Notes: generated from the sequence alone by a model not told the origin. DNA of 64,000 nucleotides from Seminibacterium arietis (GCF_042675725.1 NZ_JBHTJN010000012.1:132152-196151); one strand, 5' to 3'; numbered from the stretch's first letter, positions 34,804-44,515 are shown. Translations and numbers: made by a program.

Positions 34804-35448
34804 GTGCAAGAACAACAGAGTTTGATAGAAAAAACAGTGGATCCTACTTTAGAGTGGTTTCTTTCTCATTGCCATATTCATAAACATTCCTCAAAAACAA
34901 CGTTGATTCATGCAGGTGAAAAAGCAGAAACACTTTATTATTTAATCCGTGGTTCAGTGGCAGTTTTGATTAAGGATGAAGATGGTAAGGAAATGATTTT
35001 AACCTATTTGAGTCAAGGTGACTTTTTTGGTGAAGCAGGATTGTTTGAAGAAGATCAATATCGTTCTGCTTGGGTCAAAGCAAAAAGTGCTTGCGAAATA
35101 GCTGAAATTTCATATAAAAAATTTCGTCAGCTAGTTCAAGTTAATCCTGAAATATTGATGTATTTAACAGCACAGCTTGCACGTCGTTTACAAAATACCT
35201 CAAGACAAGTGAGTAACCTTGCTTTTCTTGATGTAACAGGCCGCATCGCTCAAACTCTGTTACATTTAGCGGATATGCCAGATGCTATGACTCACCCAAA
35301 TGGTATGCAAATAAAGATCACTCGTCAGGAAATTGGTCAAATGGTTGGTTGCTCTAGAGAAACTGTTGGTCGTATCCTAAAAATGTTAGAGGATCAACAT
35401 TTGATCTCTGCTCATGGTAAAACTATCGTGGTTTATGGTACAAGATAA
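34804..35448 (+). CDS. crp: Cyclic AMP receptor protein
   Basis: A 214-residue regulator from GTG 34804 (GGAG eight bases before). The cAMP pocket reads GDFFGEAGLFEE and RSAWVKAKSACE, and the HTH reads ITRQEIGQMVGCSRETVGRILKMLEDQ. Controls carbon source use and, in this family, competence. A strong terminator follows. Confidence 0.97.
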   Translation: MQEQQSLIEKTVDPTLEWFLSHCHIHKHSSKTTLIHAGEKAETLYYLIRGSVAVLIKDEDGKEMILTYLSQGDFFGEAGLFEEDQYRSAWVKAKSACEIAEISYKKFRQLVQVNPEILMYLTAQLARRLQNTSRQVSNLAFLDVTGRIAQTLLHLADMPDAMTHPNGMQIKITRQEIGQMVGCSRETVGRILKMLEDQHLISAHGKTIVVYGTR

Positions 35449-35470
35449 GGATTTTATTTGTCGATGATAG

Positions 35471-35497
35471 AAAGACCGAGTTTTAACTCGGTCTTTT
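35471..35497. terminator. Terminator between crp and plsB
   Basis: AAAGACCGAGTT and AACTCGGTCTTT form a long stem followed by TTAAT; convergent genes share it. Confidence 0.88.
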
Positions 35498-35528
35498 AAT
35501 TCTATTGAACATAAGTGTCTTAGATTAC

Positions 35529-37952
35529 TTATTCTTCACCTTTTTCCACTGCACTTTTTATTGTGAGGCAAACTTCAGCTGAAATCATTTTATTAAGAAT
35601 ATCAGTAATTTTATTTAACTGATTAATATCTGCTTGATTATCTTCGATAAAATAACCATTCTGTTTTAAACTTGCAATGAAAGTCGAAAATACAGCTTTA
35701 TCGAAAAATTCTGGGGCATTGATACCATGTAATACAGAAAGACGTTGTGCTATTGATTGACTTTCTTTTTCCAAAGTAGAGCGAGGAATAGCAGGATCCT
35801 TTTGTAAAAGGCAAACAGTAATATAATAGCGTTGTAAAATTTCACGCATGCCAGCAGACCAAAGTTGCAATGTTCTAACATGTGATTTATTGATAGAAAG
35901 GATACTTCTTTGATAATGAATGAGTTCTTGACGCTGTAATTCTGCAATTGTACTTTCTATATAGTTGTTAAGTTCTTGCTCTGAAAAATGTAAAAATAAT
36001 TCTCCTTTTAAGAAAGGATAAATTAGATTAATAGCCTGTAATACTAGTTCTTTCTGAATAGTTTCGTAATGCAAAACGATACTTGCTACTAATGAAGGTA
36101 ATACAAATAAATGTTGAATATTATTTCGATAATAAGTCATCAATACAGCAGAATTACGTTCTAATCGGATAATTTCACCAAAGTTATCTTTTTCAACTAG
36201 AATTCCCACTTTGTCTAAATTTAATACATGCTCCAACATTTTTACCGCACTTTCAGTCGGTACAATAATATCCTCAGAATAAGGAACATTCTGCAAAAAT
36301 TGCTGATAACTTGTGAGTTGTTCTAGTAATTGTTCACGACTTAAAGCACGTTGTCGGGAAGATAATAGAGCAGTTCCCGTTAAATTCATGGCATTCGCTG
36401 CGGCTGCTTTATTAATATTGATCATAACTTGATTGGATATTTCATCGACCGCCGTACTAAACCAGCGAGGACGTTCCTCATCAGAAGCTTCTTTCCAGTT
36501 AGGAAAATATTGATTTAAGTAATTACTTAATGTAATTGGCTCTCCAAAATTAACGTATCCCTTACCTAAGTTACGCAACTTTTTGATAACACGCAGAACG
36601 AGTCCTGCATTTTCTTTTTCTTTTGCCGCACCACGTAGCTCTTTTGCATAAGTATCTACTTCCAACACATGCTCGTATCCAATATAAACGGGTACAACAG
36701 AAATAGGTCTAGTCTGGCGTTGTTGTAGTGCTTGTAATGTCATCGACATCATTCCAGTTTTGGGTGAAAGTAAACGCCCAGTACGAGAGCGTCCTCCTTC
36801 AATAAAGTATTCCACGGAGTAGCCACGATAAAATAACTCAGCTAAGTATTCGCGGAAAATAGTGGAATATAGGCGATTTCCTTTAAAAGTGCGGCGAATG
36901 AAAAAAGCACCTCCGCGTCGGAATAAATTACCCACGGGCCAAAAGTTTAGATTAATTCCAGCAGCAATGTGTGGAGTTACAAGACCCTGATGATAAAGCA
37001 CATAAGAGAGCAATAAATAGTCAATATGACTACGATGACAAGGAACATAAACAATTTCATGTCCTTCTAGAGCTAGTTTGCGAACTCGATCTGCATTTCG
37101 CACATCAATGCCTTGATAAAGTTTATTCCATAGCCATCGTAAAAAACGATCCGCTACACGTAGCCCTTCATAGCTGACATTTGCAGCAATTTCATCTAAT
37201 ATTTTGTAAGCTTCTTTTTGTGCTTTTTCAAGACTTATTTTTTTATTTTTAGCCTCATCTTCAATCGCTACTAGTATAGTTGGTAGTTGCAGTAATTTAT
37301 TGAACATCGCTTCGCGGTTTGGTAAACGAGGTCCTGTTGCTGAAATGCGTTGTTTAGAAAAATGGATTTTAGCCACTCGTGCTAATTTATGTGAGATTTT
37401 CTCATCAGAGCCATGTTCGTTCACCATGTAACGAAAAGATACCGCTTGTGAAAAGCGAACAAAAGTATCACGACCAAACCAAATTGCTGCGACAGTTTTT
37501 TGAATACCATTAAGAAAACGCAATTTAGGTAATCCTGATTTTTTCTCATGACCAGGAGAGCGTCCCCATAATACAGATACGGGGATTAATTGGACATCTA
37601 ATTGTTCAGAAGTGCGGTGTAATTCTAAATATTTATTGAAAATAGTGATAGTTTCTTGTTTTGCACCTTTTGATTTAAAGAAACGTCGCCCTTCATCCAA
37701 AAAAACAAAGCGAGGAAGTTTCGTACTATTGATCTGGTTTTTCTCAAATGGATCAGGTAAACCTACGCTTAGACAATTCTTACGACAAATAACTAGATCT
37801 GTTTGTGAAGTATAAGGCAAGATGTAAACGATAGGTTGTGTTGTATCAAGTTTTAGTTCTTCAATGGGGTGATGAGGAATAGGGTTATTTTTGACTAAAA
37901 ATGATAATGGTAGTTCAAGTAATTTTCGATATAGGTTCAGAATGCTGGACAT
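35529..37952 (-). CDS. plsB: Glycerol-3-phosphate acyltransferase
   Basis: An 807-residue protein, the family length. The acyltransferase motif VPCHRSHIDYLLL (HX4D), then GAFFIRR, EGGRSRTGRLLSPKTGM and PVYIGYEHV are intact. It begins phospholipid synthesis at the inner membrane. Divergent from lexA, as in E. coli. Confidence 0.97.
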   Translation of the reverse strand: MSSILNLYRKLLELPLSFLVKNNPIPHHPIEELKLDTTQPIVYILPYTSQTDLVICRKNCLSVGLPDPFEKNQINSTKLPRFVFLDEGRRFFKSKGAKQETITIFNKYLELHRTSEQLDVQLIPVSVLWGRSPGHEKKSGLPKLRFLNGIQKTVAAIWFGRDTFVRFSQAVSFRYMVNEHGSDEKISHKLARVAKIHFSKQRISATGPRLPNREAMFNKLLQLPTILVAIEDEAKNKKISLEKAQKEAYKILDEIAANVSYEGLRVADRFLRWLWNKLYQGIDVRNADRVRKLALEGHEIVYVPCHRSHIDYLLLSYVLYHQGLVTPHIAAGINLNFWPVGNLFRRGGAFFIRRTFKGNRLYSTIFREYLAELFYRGYSVEYFIEGGRSRTGRLLSPKTGMMSMTLQALQQRQTRPISVVPVYIGYEHVLEVDTYAKELRGAAKEKENAGLVLRVIKKLRNLGKGYVNFGEPITLSNYLNQYFPNWKEASDEERPRWFSTAVDEISNQVMININKAAAANAMNLTGTALLSSRQRALSREQLLEQLTSYQQFLQNVPYSEDIIVPTESAVKMLEHVLNLDKVGILVEKDNFGEIIRLERNSAVLMTYYRNNIQHLFVLPSLVASIVLHYETIQKELVLQAINLIYPFLKGELFLHFSEQELNNYIESTIAELQRQELIHYQRSILSINKSHVRTLQLWSAGMREILQRYYITVCLLQKDPAIPRSTLEKESQSIAQRLSVLHGINAPEFFDKAVFSTFIASLKQNGYFIEDNQADINQLNKITDILNKMISAEVCLTIKSAVEKGEE

Positions 37953-38061
37953 ATTAAGTTCCGTTGCTAATTGATTTGTTCAGAAAATTGGGGGTATTTT
38001 AACATAAAAATTAGTATTTCTTCACTAGTAGTGACAAAGAAAGATTGCAACTAACTATTTT

Positions 38062-38098
38062 ATGTATATAATGACAGTAATCATGTATATAAAAACAG
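38062..38098. promoter_or_regulatory. Two tandem LexA (SOS) boxes
   Basis: ATGTATATAATGACAG (38062-38077) and ATGTATATAAAAACAG (38083-38098) each match the SOS consensus CTGT-N8-ACAG except at the first base. They start 21 bases apart, two DNA turns, and end 11 bases before the lexA ATG, so LexA should control itself. Possible effect on plsB is not clear. Confidence 0.75.
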
Positions 38099-38108
38099 GG
38101 TTTAAAAT

Positions 38109-38738
38109 ATGAGTATGTTTAAAGCACTAACAGCTCGCCAGCAGGAAGTTTATGATTTACTCAAGCGACACTTAGAAACTACAGGTATGCCACCAACAAG
38201 AGCTGAAATTTCAAAAGAATTAGGATTTCGCTCTCCTAATGCAGCTGAAGAACATTTAAAAGCACTAGCTCGTAAAGGTGTGATTGAAATAATTGCTGGA
38301 GCATCAAGAGGTATTCGTCTTTTAGCTGAAGAAATGAATGAACCTGATGGTTTGCCTCTTATAGGGCGAGTTGCAGCGGGTGAACCCATTTTAGCAGAGC
38401 AACATATTGAAGGGACATATCAAATAGATGCTAATATGTTTAAACCGCAAGCAAACTTTTTATTAAAAGTTCACGGTCAGTCAATGAAAGATATTGGTAT
38501 TTTAGATGGTGATTTGCTTGCTGTACATAGCACGAAAGACGTGCGAAATGGACAAGTTGTTGTTGCTCGTATTGAAAATGAAGTTACAGTGAAGCGTTTA
38601 GAACGGAAAGGGGCGATTGTGTATTTACGTGCTGAGAATGAAGAGTTTGAACCAATTATTATTGATTTATCTCAACAACCCGATTTTGAGATTGAAGGGA
38701 TTGCAGTGGGAATTATTCGTAATAATGCATGGATGTAA
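38109..38738 (+). CDS. lexA: SOS repressor LexA
   Basis: A 209-residue protein. The winged HTH (MPPTRAEISKELGFRSPNAAEEHLKALARKG) leads to the cleavage site in RVAAGEP (Ala-Gly), catalytic Ser in VHGQSMKD and Lys in VTVKRLE. Controls the DNA damage response. Two SOS boxes lie just upstream. Confidence 0.97.
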   Translation: MSMFKALTARQQEVYDLLKRHLETTGMPPTRAEISKELGFRSPNAAEEHLKALARKGVIEIIAGASRGIRLLAEEMNEPDGLPLIGRVAAGEPILAEQHIEGTYQIDANMFKPQANFLLKVHGQSMKDIGILDGDLLAVHSTKDVRNGQVVVARIENEVTVKRLERKGAIVYLRAENEEFEPIIIDLSQQPDFEIEGIAVGIIRNNAWM

Positions 38739-38745
38739 TTTTTTC

Positions 38746-38774
38746 TTGTGCTATTTATTTAAAGTCTGTATAAT
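38746..38774 (+). promoter_or_regulatory. rpsF operon promoter
   Basis: TTGTGC (38746-38751), 17-base spacer, perfect TATAAT (38769-38774), directly after lexA. Confidence 0.75.
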
Positions 38775-38780
38775 CTCGCA

Positions 38781-38866
38781 CCTTACAGCCATATCATATT
38801 TTTCGTTCCTTGCTTCCGCAAGATTGGTGGCTGGTCTTATAGTCGGAGGCTGATTAACCCGTAAGG
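38781..38866 (+). promoter_or_regulatory. Candidate structured leader of rpsF (S6:S18 autoregulation)
   Basis: The 100-base leader can fold as nested helices: CCTTAC (38781-38786) with GTAAGG (38861-38866), CAGCCA with TGGCTG (38828-38833), and a CTTGC/GCAAG hairpin with a CCG. The outer helix covers the AAGGAG ribosome site of rpsF. S6:S18 leaders with a conserved CCG are known upstream of rpsF in many bacteria; assigning this one is inference. The first and second helices share one base, so one would be trimmed. Confidence 0.45.
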
Positions 38867-38873
38867 AGCAGTA

Positions 38874-39251
38874 ATGCGTCACTACGAAATCGTATTTATG
38901 GTTCATCCGGACCAAAGCGAACAAGTACCAGGCATGATTGAACGTTATACAGGTTCTGTGAAAGAAGCTGGCGGTCAAATTCATCGTCTAGAAGATTGGG
39001 GACGTCGTCAATTGGCATACCCAATTAATAAATTACACAAAGCACATTATGTGCTTATGAATGTAGAAGCGCCTCAGAAAGTCATCGACGAGCTAGAAAC
39101 AACGTTCCGTTACAATGATGCTATTCTTCGTAACGTAATTATTCGTACTAAGCACGCCGTAACAGAAGCGTCCCCAATGGTTAAAGCACGTGAAGAACGT
39201 AAACCTTTAGCTGAAGTTGAAAACAACGATTTTGAGGATGCTGAAGAGTAA
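38874..39251 (+). CDS. rpsF: 30S ribosomal protein S6
   Basis: A 125-residue protein: MRHYEIVFMVHPDQSEQVPGMIERY and DWGRRQLAYPINKLHKAHYVLMNVEA match S6. The acidic C-terminal tail (ENNDFEDAEE) is typical of gamma-proteobacteria, where RimK adds Glu. First gene of rpsF-priB-rpsR-rplI. Confidence 0.98.
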   Translation: MRHYEIVFMVHPDQSEQVPGMIERYTGSVKEAGGQIHRLEDWGRRQLAYPINKLHKAHYVLMNVEAPQKVIDELETTFRYNDAILRNVIIRTKHAVTEASPMVKAREERKPLAEVENNDFEDAEE

Positions 39252-39564
39252 TTTGAAAATTGATAACCGTTTATCACTAATTGGTAGAGTTGCTGATTAT
39301 CCTAAACGGAGTAAAAGCCCTAGCGGAATTGAGCATTGTTGTTTTAACTTAGAACATCGCTCGGAACAGTTGGAAGCAAGTTTTAAGCGTCAAGCTTGGT
39401 GCAAAATAACTGTTCAAGTTAGTGGTCGTCAATTGATAGAAAAAACTCAAAGCATTACGGTCGGCAGTAAATTATTAGTAGCGGGTTTTATAACCTCACA
39501 CAAGAGATCAAATGGTCTAACACAGATAGTATTACATGCCGAGCAAATCGAATTTATAGATTAG
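39238..39564 (+). CDS. priB: Primosomal replication protein N (PriB)
   Basis: A 108-residue OB-fold protein from ATG 39238 (MLKSNLKIDNRLSLIGRV), overlapping rpsF by 14 bases. SPSGIEHCCFNLEHRS and LLVAGFITSHKRSNG match PriB. Helps restart stalled forks. An upstream ATG at 39217 is possible but would read further into rpsF. Confidence 0.92.
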   Translation: MLKSNLKIDNRLSLIGRVADYPKRSKSPSGIEHCCFNLEHRSEQLEASFKRQAWCKITVQVSGRQLIEKTQSITVGSKLLVAGFITSHKRSNGLTQIVLHAEQIEFID

Positions 39565-39576
39565 GAGACTAGCCAT

Positions 39577-39804
39577 ATGGCACGTTATTTCCGTCGTCGT
39601 AAGTTCTGCCGTTTCACAGCGGACAATGTAGTTGAAATTGATTATAAAGATGTAGCTACATTAAAGAACTATATAACAGAAAGCGGCAAAATTGTTCCAA
39701 GCCGTATTACCGGTACTCGTGCGAAGTATCAACGTCAATTAGCTCGTGCGATCAAGCGCGCTCGCTACCTTGCGTTGCTTCCATACACTGACACTCATCA
39801 GTAA
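39577..39804 (+). CDS. rpsR: 30S ribosomal protein S18
   Basis: A 75-residue protein: MARYFRRRKFCRFTADNV, LKNYITESGKIVPSRITGT and RQLARAIKRARYLALLPY are the S18 sequence. Pairs with S6 in the 30S platform. AGGAG before the ATG. Confidence 0.98.
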   Translation: MARYFRRRKFCRFTADNVVEIDYKDVATLKNYITESGKIVPSRITGTRAKYQRQLARAIKRARYLALLPYTDTHQ

Positions 39805-39821
39805 TTTAAGGAGAAACGGTA

Positions 39822-40271
39822 ATGCAAGTAATTCTTTTAGATAAAATCGCTCACCTAGGTCAAGTTGGCGATAAAGTTGAAGTTAAATCTGGTTTTGCTC
39901 GTAACTTCTTGATCCCACAAGGTAAAGCAGTTATGGCGACCAAAGCAAATATTGAGTACTTCGAGGCTCGTCGTGCTGAATTAGAAGCAAAAGCTGCTGA
40001 ATCATTAGCTGTCGCACAATCACGTGCAGCTAAGTTAGTAGAATTAGCTACTGTGACCATTGCTTCTAAAGCAGGTGATGAAGGCCGTTTATTCGGGTCT
40101 GTCACTACTCGCGATGTTGCTGAGGCAGTAACAGAAGCTGGTGTTGAAGTTGCTAAGAGTGAAGTTCGTTTATCATCTGGACCACTCCGTACAACAGGTG
40201 AACATGAAGTTCGCTTCCAATTCCACAGTGAAGTATTTGCAACGCTAACGATTAATATTGTTGCAGAGTAA
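39822..40271 (+). CDS. rplI: 50S ribosomal protein L9
   Basis: A 149-residue protein: MQVILLDKIAHLGQVGDKVEVKSGFARNFLIPQGKA, a long connecting helix and a C-terminal domain (GRLFGSVT). Last gene of the operon; AAGGAG before the ATG. Confidence 0.98.
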   Translation: MQVILLDKIAHLGQVGDKVEVKSGFARNFLIPQGKAVMATKANIEYFEARRAELEAKAAESLAVAQSRAAKLVELATVTIASKAGDEGRLFGSVTTRDVAEAVTEAGVEVAKSEVRLSSGPLRTTGEHEVRFQFHSEVFATLTINIVAE

Positions 40272-40287
40272 TTTCTGTTAACTTATT

Positions 40288-40314
40288 AAACCCAGTTTAT
40301 TACTGGGTTTTTTA
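40288..40314 (+). terminator. Terminator of the rpsF-rplI operon
   Basis: AAACCCAGT and ACTGGGTTT form a stem followed by a run of T's. Confidence 0.9.
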
Positions 40315-40395
40315 TTTTATACTGCTTTTCTTGCTTTCCTTTGTAGCTAATGTCAAACTTAGTAATCACGAATAGATCTTGTTGGGTTTTACTCT

Positions 40396-42795
40396 ATGTC
40401 TAGAAAATCTGTATCACAAAAAATTTTAAAAAAAAGCATCGCACTTTGTGATCCTAATTATGAGCAAGAATTGAAAAAATATGGAAATCCAATTCCGAGT
40501 AGAGAATTTATTTTAAAAATTATTGACCAGTATAATTCTCCTATGCCAAGAGAAAATATATTGAAATATTTCAATATTAAATATAAAGAACAACAAGAAG
40601 CTATGTTTCGTCGTTTAAGAGCAATGGAAAATGATGGGCAATTAATTTTTACTAAACGACACTGCTATGCGTTACCAGAAAAACTAGATTTGCTGAAAGG
40701 AACCGTGATCGGACATCACGATGGTTATGGTTTTTTGCGAGTAGTTGGAATAAAAGAAGATTATTTTATTCCAAATAATCAAATGAGAAATATAGTACAT
40801 GGAGATTTTGTATTAGCTCAACCAAGTGGAATAGATCGAAAAGGACGAGCAGAAGTTCGTATTGTTCGTCTATTAGAAAGTCGTGTTAAACCAATAGTAG
40901 GACGATTTTTCCTTGAAAACGGAATTGGTTTTGTTGTGCCTGATGACAGTCGAATAACAAGAGATATTTTAATTCCAGATGAATATCGCAATAATGCTAG
41001 AATGGGGCAGGTAGTGATTGCTGAATTGAAAGCTCGTGAGTTGAGGAATTCTCAACTTATAGGGTCCATTTCAGAAGTACTTGGTGAAAATATGGCTAAA
41101 GGTATGGAGACTGAAATTGTTATTCGTCACCATGATATTCCTTATGAATTTCCAAATGCAGTTAAAAAACAAGTAAAAAATTTAACTGAAGAAGTATCAC
41201 AGGAAGCAAAAAGAAATCGTGTGGACTTGCGTAATTTGCCTTTAGTTACTATTGATAGTGAAGATGCGAGAGATTTTGATGATGCTGTATTTTGTCAGCC
41301 TGAAAGAAATGGTGGTTGGCGGCTTTGGGTAGCAATTGCCGATGTTAGTTATTATGTGCGGCCTCATTCTGCACTGGATAAAGAAGCTTATTTGAGAGGT
41401 AATTCTGTATATTTTCCAAGTCGAGTAGTGCCAATGTTGCCTGAAGTGCTTTCTAATGGGTTATGCTCTTTAAATCCACAGGTAGATCGCCTTGCTATGG
41501 TCTGTGAATTATGTATTTCATCAAAAGGTAACATGGAGAGTTATCAGTTTTATGAAGCGGTGATTAATTCTCATGCACGTTTAACTTATAATAAAGTAGC
41601 AAAAATACTAGATGGTGACATAGAGTTACGATCTAGGTATCAAAAATTAGTACCGCACTTACAAGCACTTTATGCACTGTACCAAAGTTTAGTAAATGCT
41701 CGCCATCAACGTGGGGCGATTGAATTTGAGACAATTGAGCCAAAATTTATTTTTAATGAAATGGGGAGAATTGACTACATTGAGCCGATTGCTCGTAATG
41801 AAGCCCATAAAATTATTGAAGAATGTATGATTTTAGCTAACGTAGCTGCAGCGGATTTTGTGCAGAAGAATAGTGAACCAGCACTTTATCGAATTCATTC
41901 CGCACCAAGTGAAGAAAAATTAATAGCATTGTATAGTTTTTTAGGTGAATGTGGCTTGAGTTTCAAGAGAGGGCGAAAAGTTACAACTATAGATTATGCT
42001 AAATTATTAGAAAAAACTAAAGATCATCCAAGTCGTGATTTGATCCAAAATATGTTACTGCGTTCTCTTAGTCAAGCTATATATGATACTGACAACATTG
42101 GACACTTTGGTTTAGCTCTTGAAGAATATGCTCATTTTACTTCTCCAATTAGACGTTACCCTGACTTGACTTTACATCGTGGAATTAAATACTTGTTAGC
42201 AAAGCAGGCAGGAAGTAAGAGAAAAACCACAGATACGGGCGGTTATCACTATAAGTTTGATGAAATGGATTTAATTGGTCAGCATTGCTCTATGACAGAG
42301 CGTCGAGCGGACGAAGCAACTAGAGAGGTAGTCACTTGGCTGAAATGTGAATATATGCAAGATCACGTAGGTGAAACGTTCAACGGCGTAGTATCATCAG
42401 TAACAGGTTTTGGACTTTTTGTAAAATTGGATGAACTGTTTATTGATGGGTTGGTGCATATTTCTACTTTACTTAATGATTACTATCAATTTGATTCAAC
42501 ACATCATCAGTTAATTGGGGAAAATTCAGGAACTGTTTATCGAATTGGAGATAGAGTTAAAGTAAGCGTTATCGCAGTTAATTTGCAACAAAAACAAATT
42601 GATTTTACATTATTAGATACTGAACGTAAGCCTCGTCGCTTAGGAAAAACAAAGAAAGATAAATTAAAAAAATTTAAAGAGTTACCGCCTTCTAAAGATA
42701 AGAAAGTCAAAGAAAATAAAAACAAAAAAACAGAAAAAAGTGCGGTGAAAAAAATAAAAATTTCAAGAAAACAGAAAAAAGTTAAGGAAATTTGA
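40396..42795 (+). CDS. rnr: Ribonuclease R
   Basis: A 799-residue 3'-5' exoribonuclease. Order of domains: helix-turn-helix (about 20-90), cold-shock domains, RNB catalytic domain (TIDSEDARDFDDAVF with the metal-binding Asp cluster), S1 domain (GVVSSVTGFGLFVKLDELFIDGLVHI) and a Lys-rich tail of about 60 residues that binds RNA or ribosomes. It degrades structured RNA. Its stop overlaps the rlmB start, so the pair is coupled. Confidence 0.96.
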   Translation: MSRKSVSQKILKKSIALCDPNYEQELKKYGNPIPSREFILKIIDQYNSPMPRENILKYFNIKYKEQQEAMFRRLRAMENDGQLIFTKRHCYALPEKLDLLKGTVIGHHDGYGFLRVVGIKEDYFIPNNQMRNIVHGDFVLAQPSGIDRKGRAEVRIVRLLESRVKPIVGRFFLENGIGFVVPDDSRITRDILIPDEYRNNARMGQVVIAELKARELRNSQLIGSISEVLGENMAKGMETEIVIRHHDIPYEFPNAVKKQVKNLTEEVSQEAKRNRVDLRNLPLVTIDSEDARDFDDAVFCQPERNGGWRLWVAIADVSYYVRPHSALDKEAYLRGNSVYFPSRVVPMLPEVLSNGLCSLNPQVDRLAMVCELCISSKGNMESYQFYEAVINSHARLTYNKVAKILDGDIELRSRYQKLVPHLQALYALYQSLVNARHQRGAIEFETIEPKFIFNEMGRIDYIEPIARNEAHKIIEECMILANVAAADFVQKNSEPALYRIHSAPSEEKLIALYSFLGECGLSFKRGRKVTTIDYAKLLEKTKDHPSRDLIQNMLLRSLSQAIYDTDNIGHFGLALEEYAHFTSPIRRYPDLTLHRGIKYLLAKQAGSKRKTTDTGGYHYKFDEMDLIGQHCSMTERRADEATREVVTWLKCEYMQDHVGETFNGVVSSVTGFGLFVKLDELFIDGLVHISTLLNDYYQFDSTHHQLIGENSGTVYRIGDRVKVSVIAVNLQQKQIDFTLLDTERKPRRLGKTKKDKLKKFKELPPSKDKKVKENKNKKTEKSAVKKIKISRKQKKVKEI

Positions 42796-43535
42796 TGTCA
42801 GAATATATTTACGGTATTCATGCAGTAAGGGCATTATTGATGAATGCCCCCGAGCGTTTAGTAGAAGTGTACGCTTTGAAAGGACGTGATGATAAACGTT
42901 TACAACCCTTATTGAACGAACTTTATCGATTGGGTATTTCAGTTCAATTTTTTAATCGCCAGACAATGGATAAAAAAGCACAAGATGAAGCTCATCAAGG
43001 GTTGATTGCTAGGATTAAAGTAGCTAGAGAATTGAATGAAAATGACTTAGCGAAAATTTTACAAGATAGAGAAAATCCATTGCTGTTAGTGTTAGATGGC
43101 ATAACGGATCCTCATAATTTAGGAGCATGTTTAAGAACAGCAGATGCAGCAGGTGTCTGTGCAGTTATTGTACCTAAAGACAAATCAGCACAGCTAACAT
43201 CTACGGTTCGTAAAGTAGCTTGTGGTGCTGCTGAGACTGTTCCTTTAATAAAAGTGACAAATTTAGCTCGTACTTTGCGTGATTTACAAAGTCAATTTAA
43301 TATTTGGGTAGTTGGTACTGCTGGGGAAGCGACTGAGACTATTTATAAAAGTAGATTAACGGGACCTTTAGCTCTTGTTATGGGCGCAGAAGGAGATGGA
43401 ATGCGTCGATTGACTCGAGAAACTTGTGACCAGTTGATTAGTATTCCAATGGCTGGAGCTGTATCATCACTGAATGTCTCTGTTGCCACAGGTGTGTGTT
43501 TATTCGAAATAGTTAGACAGCGTTTAGCTAATTGA
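42795..43535 (+). CDS. rlmB: 23S rRNA 2'-O-methyltransferase RlmB
   Basis: A 246-residue SpoU-type methyltransferase from ATG 42795 (TGATG overlap with rnr). An N-terminal substrate-binding domain (EYIYGIHAVRALL) leads to the knotted domain: LDGITDPHNLGACLRTADAAG, VMGAEGDGMRRLTRETCD and IPMAGAVSSLNVSVATGVCLFE. It methylates G2251 of 23S rRNA in E. coli. Confidence 0.96.
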   Translation: MSEYIYGIHAVRALLMNAPERLVEVYALKGRDDKRLQPLLNELYRLGISVQFFNRQTMDKKAQDEAHQGLIARIKVARELNENDLAKILQDRENPLLLVLDGITDPHNLGACLRTADAAGVCAVIVPKDKSAQLTSTVRKVACGAAETVPLIKVTNLARTLRDLQSQFNIWVVGTAGEATETIYKSRLTGPLALVMGAEGDGMRRLTRETCDQLISIPMAGAVSSLNVSVATGVCLFEIVRQRLAN

Positions 43536-43544
43536 TAGTGACTA

Positions 43545-43600
43545 AAAGTGCGGTAAATCTTTGTGAGTTTAAATCACTAAAATAATGACCGCACTTTATT
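43545..43600. terminator. Terminator made of paired uptake signals
   Basis: AAAGTGCGGT (43545-43554) and ACCGCACTTT (43588-43597) can pair across a 33-base loop, between convergent rlmB and nanA. Confidence 0.6.
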
Positions 43601-43612
43601 GTTAGAAAAAAG

Positions 43613-44497
43613 TCATGATAGATATTTTTCTTTCAATTTTTTTGCTACAGAAAGTTGTTCTTCCGTTGCTTTAGCAGTCATTGGTTCACGGCAGAATCCT
43701 GCATCGACACCTTCTAGTTTTAGTAATTCTTTGATAGTTAGATATAAACCGTTGGCAAGTATTCCCTCAATAAGATCATTAGTAACATGTTGAATTTCTA
43801 ATGCTTCTTCTAATTTTCCTGCTTTAGTTAAATTAAAAATTTGTCTTGCACGGATACCATTAACGTTGAATGTGCTACCAATTGCACCATCTACTCCTAA
43901 TGAAACTGCGGGGAGCATCATTTCATCGAATCCAGCCCAAATTAAACGATCTGGATAGGATTTTTTTAAACGCTCTAATAGATAAAAATCTCCTGCTGTG
44001 AACTTTACTCCTAGTATTTTCGGATTTTGATAAAGCTCACCAAATTGAGATATGCCCATATTCACACCTGTGAGGAATGGAATTGAATAAACAATCATAT
44101 TATTGCCTGTTTCAGCAATGATTTTATCGTAGTAGTGTTTGATTTCAGCAAAACTAAACTTATAGTAAAAAGGTGTAACTGCAGATAAACAGTCGTAGCC
44201 AAGCTCAGTTGCATATTTACCTAGTTCTATTGCTTCATGCAAATTAACGCTACCCACTTGGGCGATTAATCCAACTTGATCTTTAGCTTCATCTTTAGCT
44301 ATACGGAAAATTTCTTTTTTTTCTTTTGTAGAAAGCATAAAGTTTTCGCCAGTACTACCGCCAACATACAATCCATCTACTTTCATTTTATCAATGTTAT
44401 AGCGGATAATTTGACGTAATCCTTTTTCATTAATTGAGCCGTCTTCATTATATGAAACTAATAATGCACTGAAGATGCCTGTTAATTTTTTCATCAT
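43613..44497 (-). CDS. nanA: N-acetylneuraminate lyase
   Basis: A 294-residue TIM barrel. GLYVGGSTGENFMLS, the Schiff-base Lys in GVKFTAGD and the Tyr of IVYSIPFLTG are in place. It cleaves sialic acid to N-acetylmannosamine and pyruvate. Last gene of the operon; AGGAG before the ATGATG start. Confidence 0.95.
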   Translation of the reverse strand: MMKKLTGIFSALLVSYNEDGSINEKGLRQIIRYNIDKMKVDGLYVGGSTGENFMLSTKEKKEIFRIAKDEAKDQVGLIAQVGSVNLHEAIELGKYATELGYDCLSAVTPFYYKFSFAEIKHYYDKIIAETGNNMIVYSIPFLTGVNMGISQFGELYQNPKILGVKFTAGDFYLLERLKKSYPDRLIWAGFDEMMLPAVSLGVDGAIGSTFNVNGIRARQIFNLTKAGKLEEALEIQHVTNDLIEGILANGLYLTIKELLKLEGVDAGFCREPMTAKATEEQLSVAKKLKEKYLS

Positions 44498-44515
44498 TTT
44501 CTCCTAGTTAGTAAA

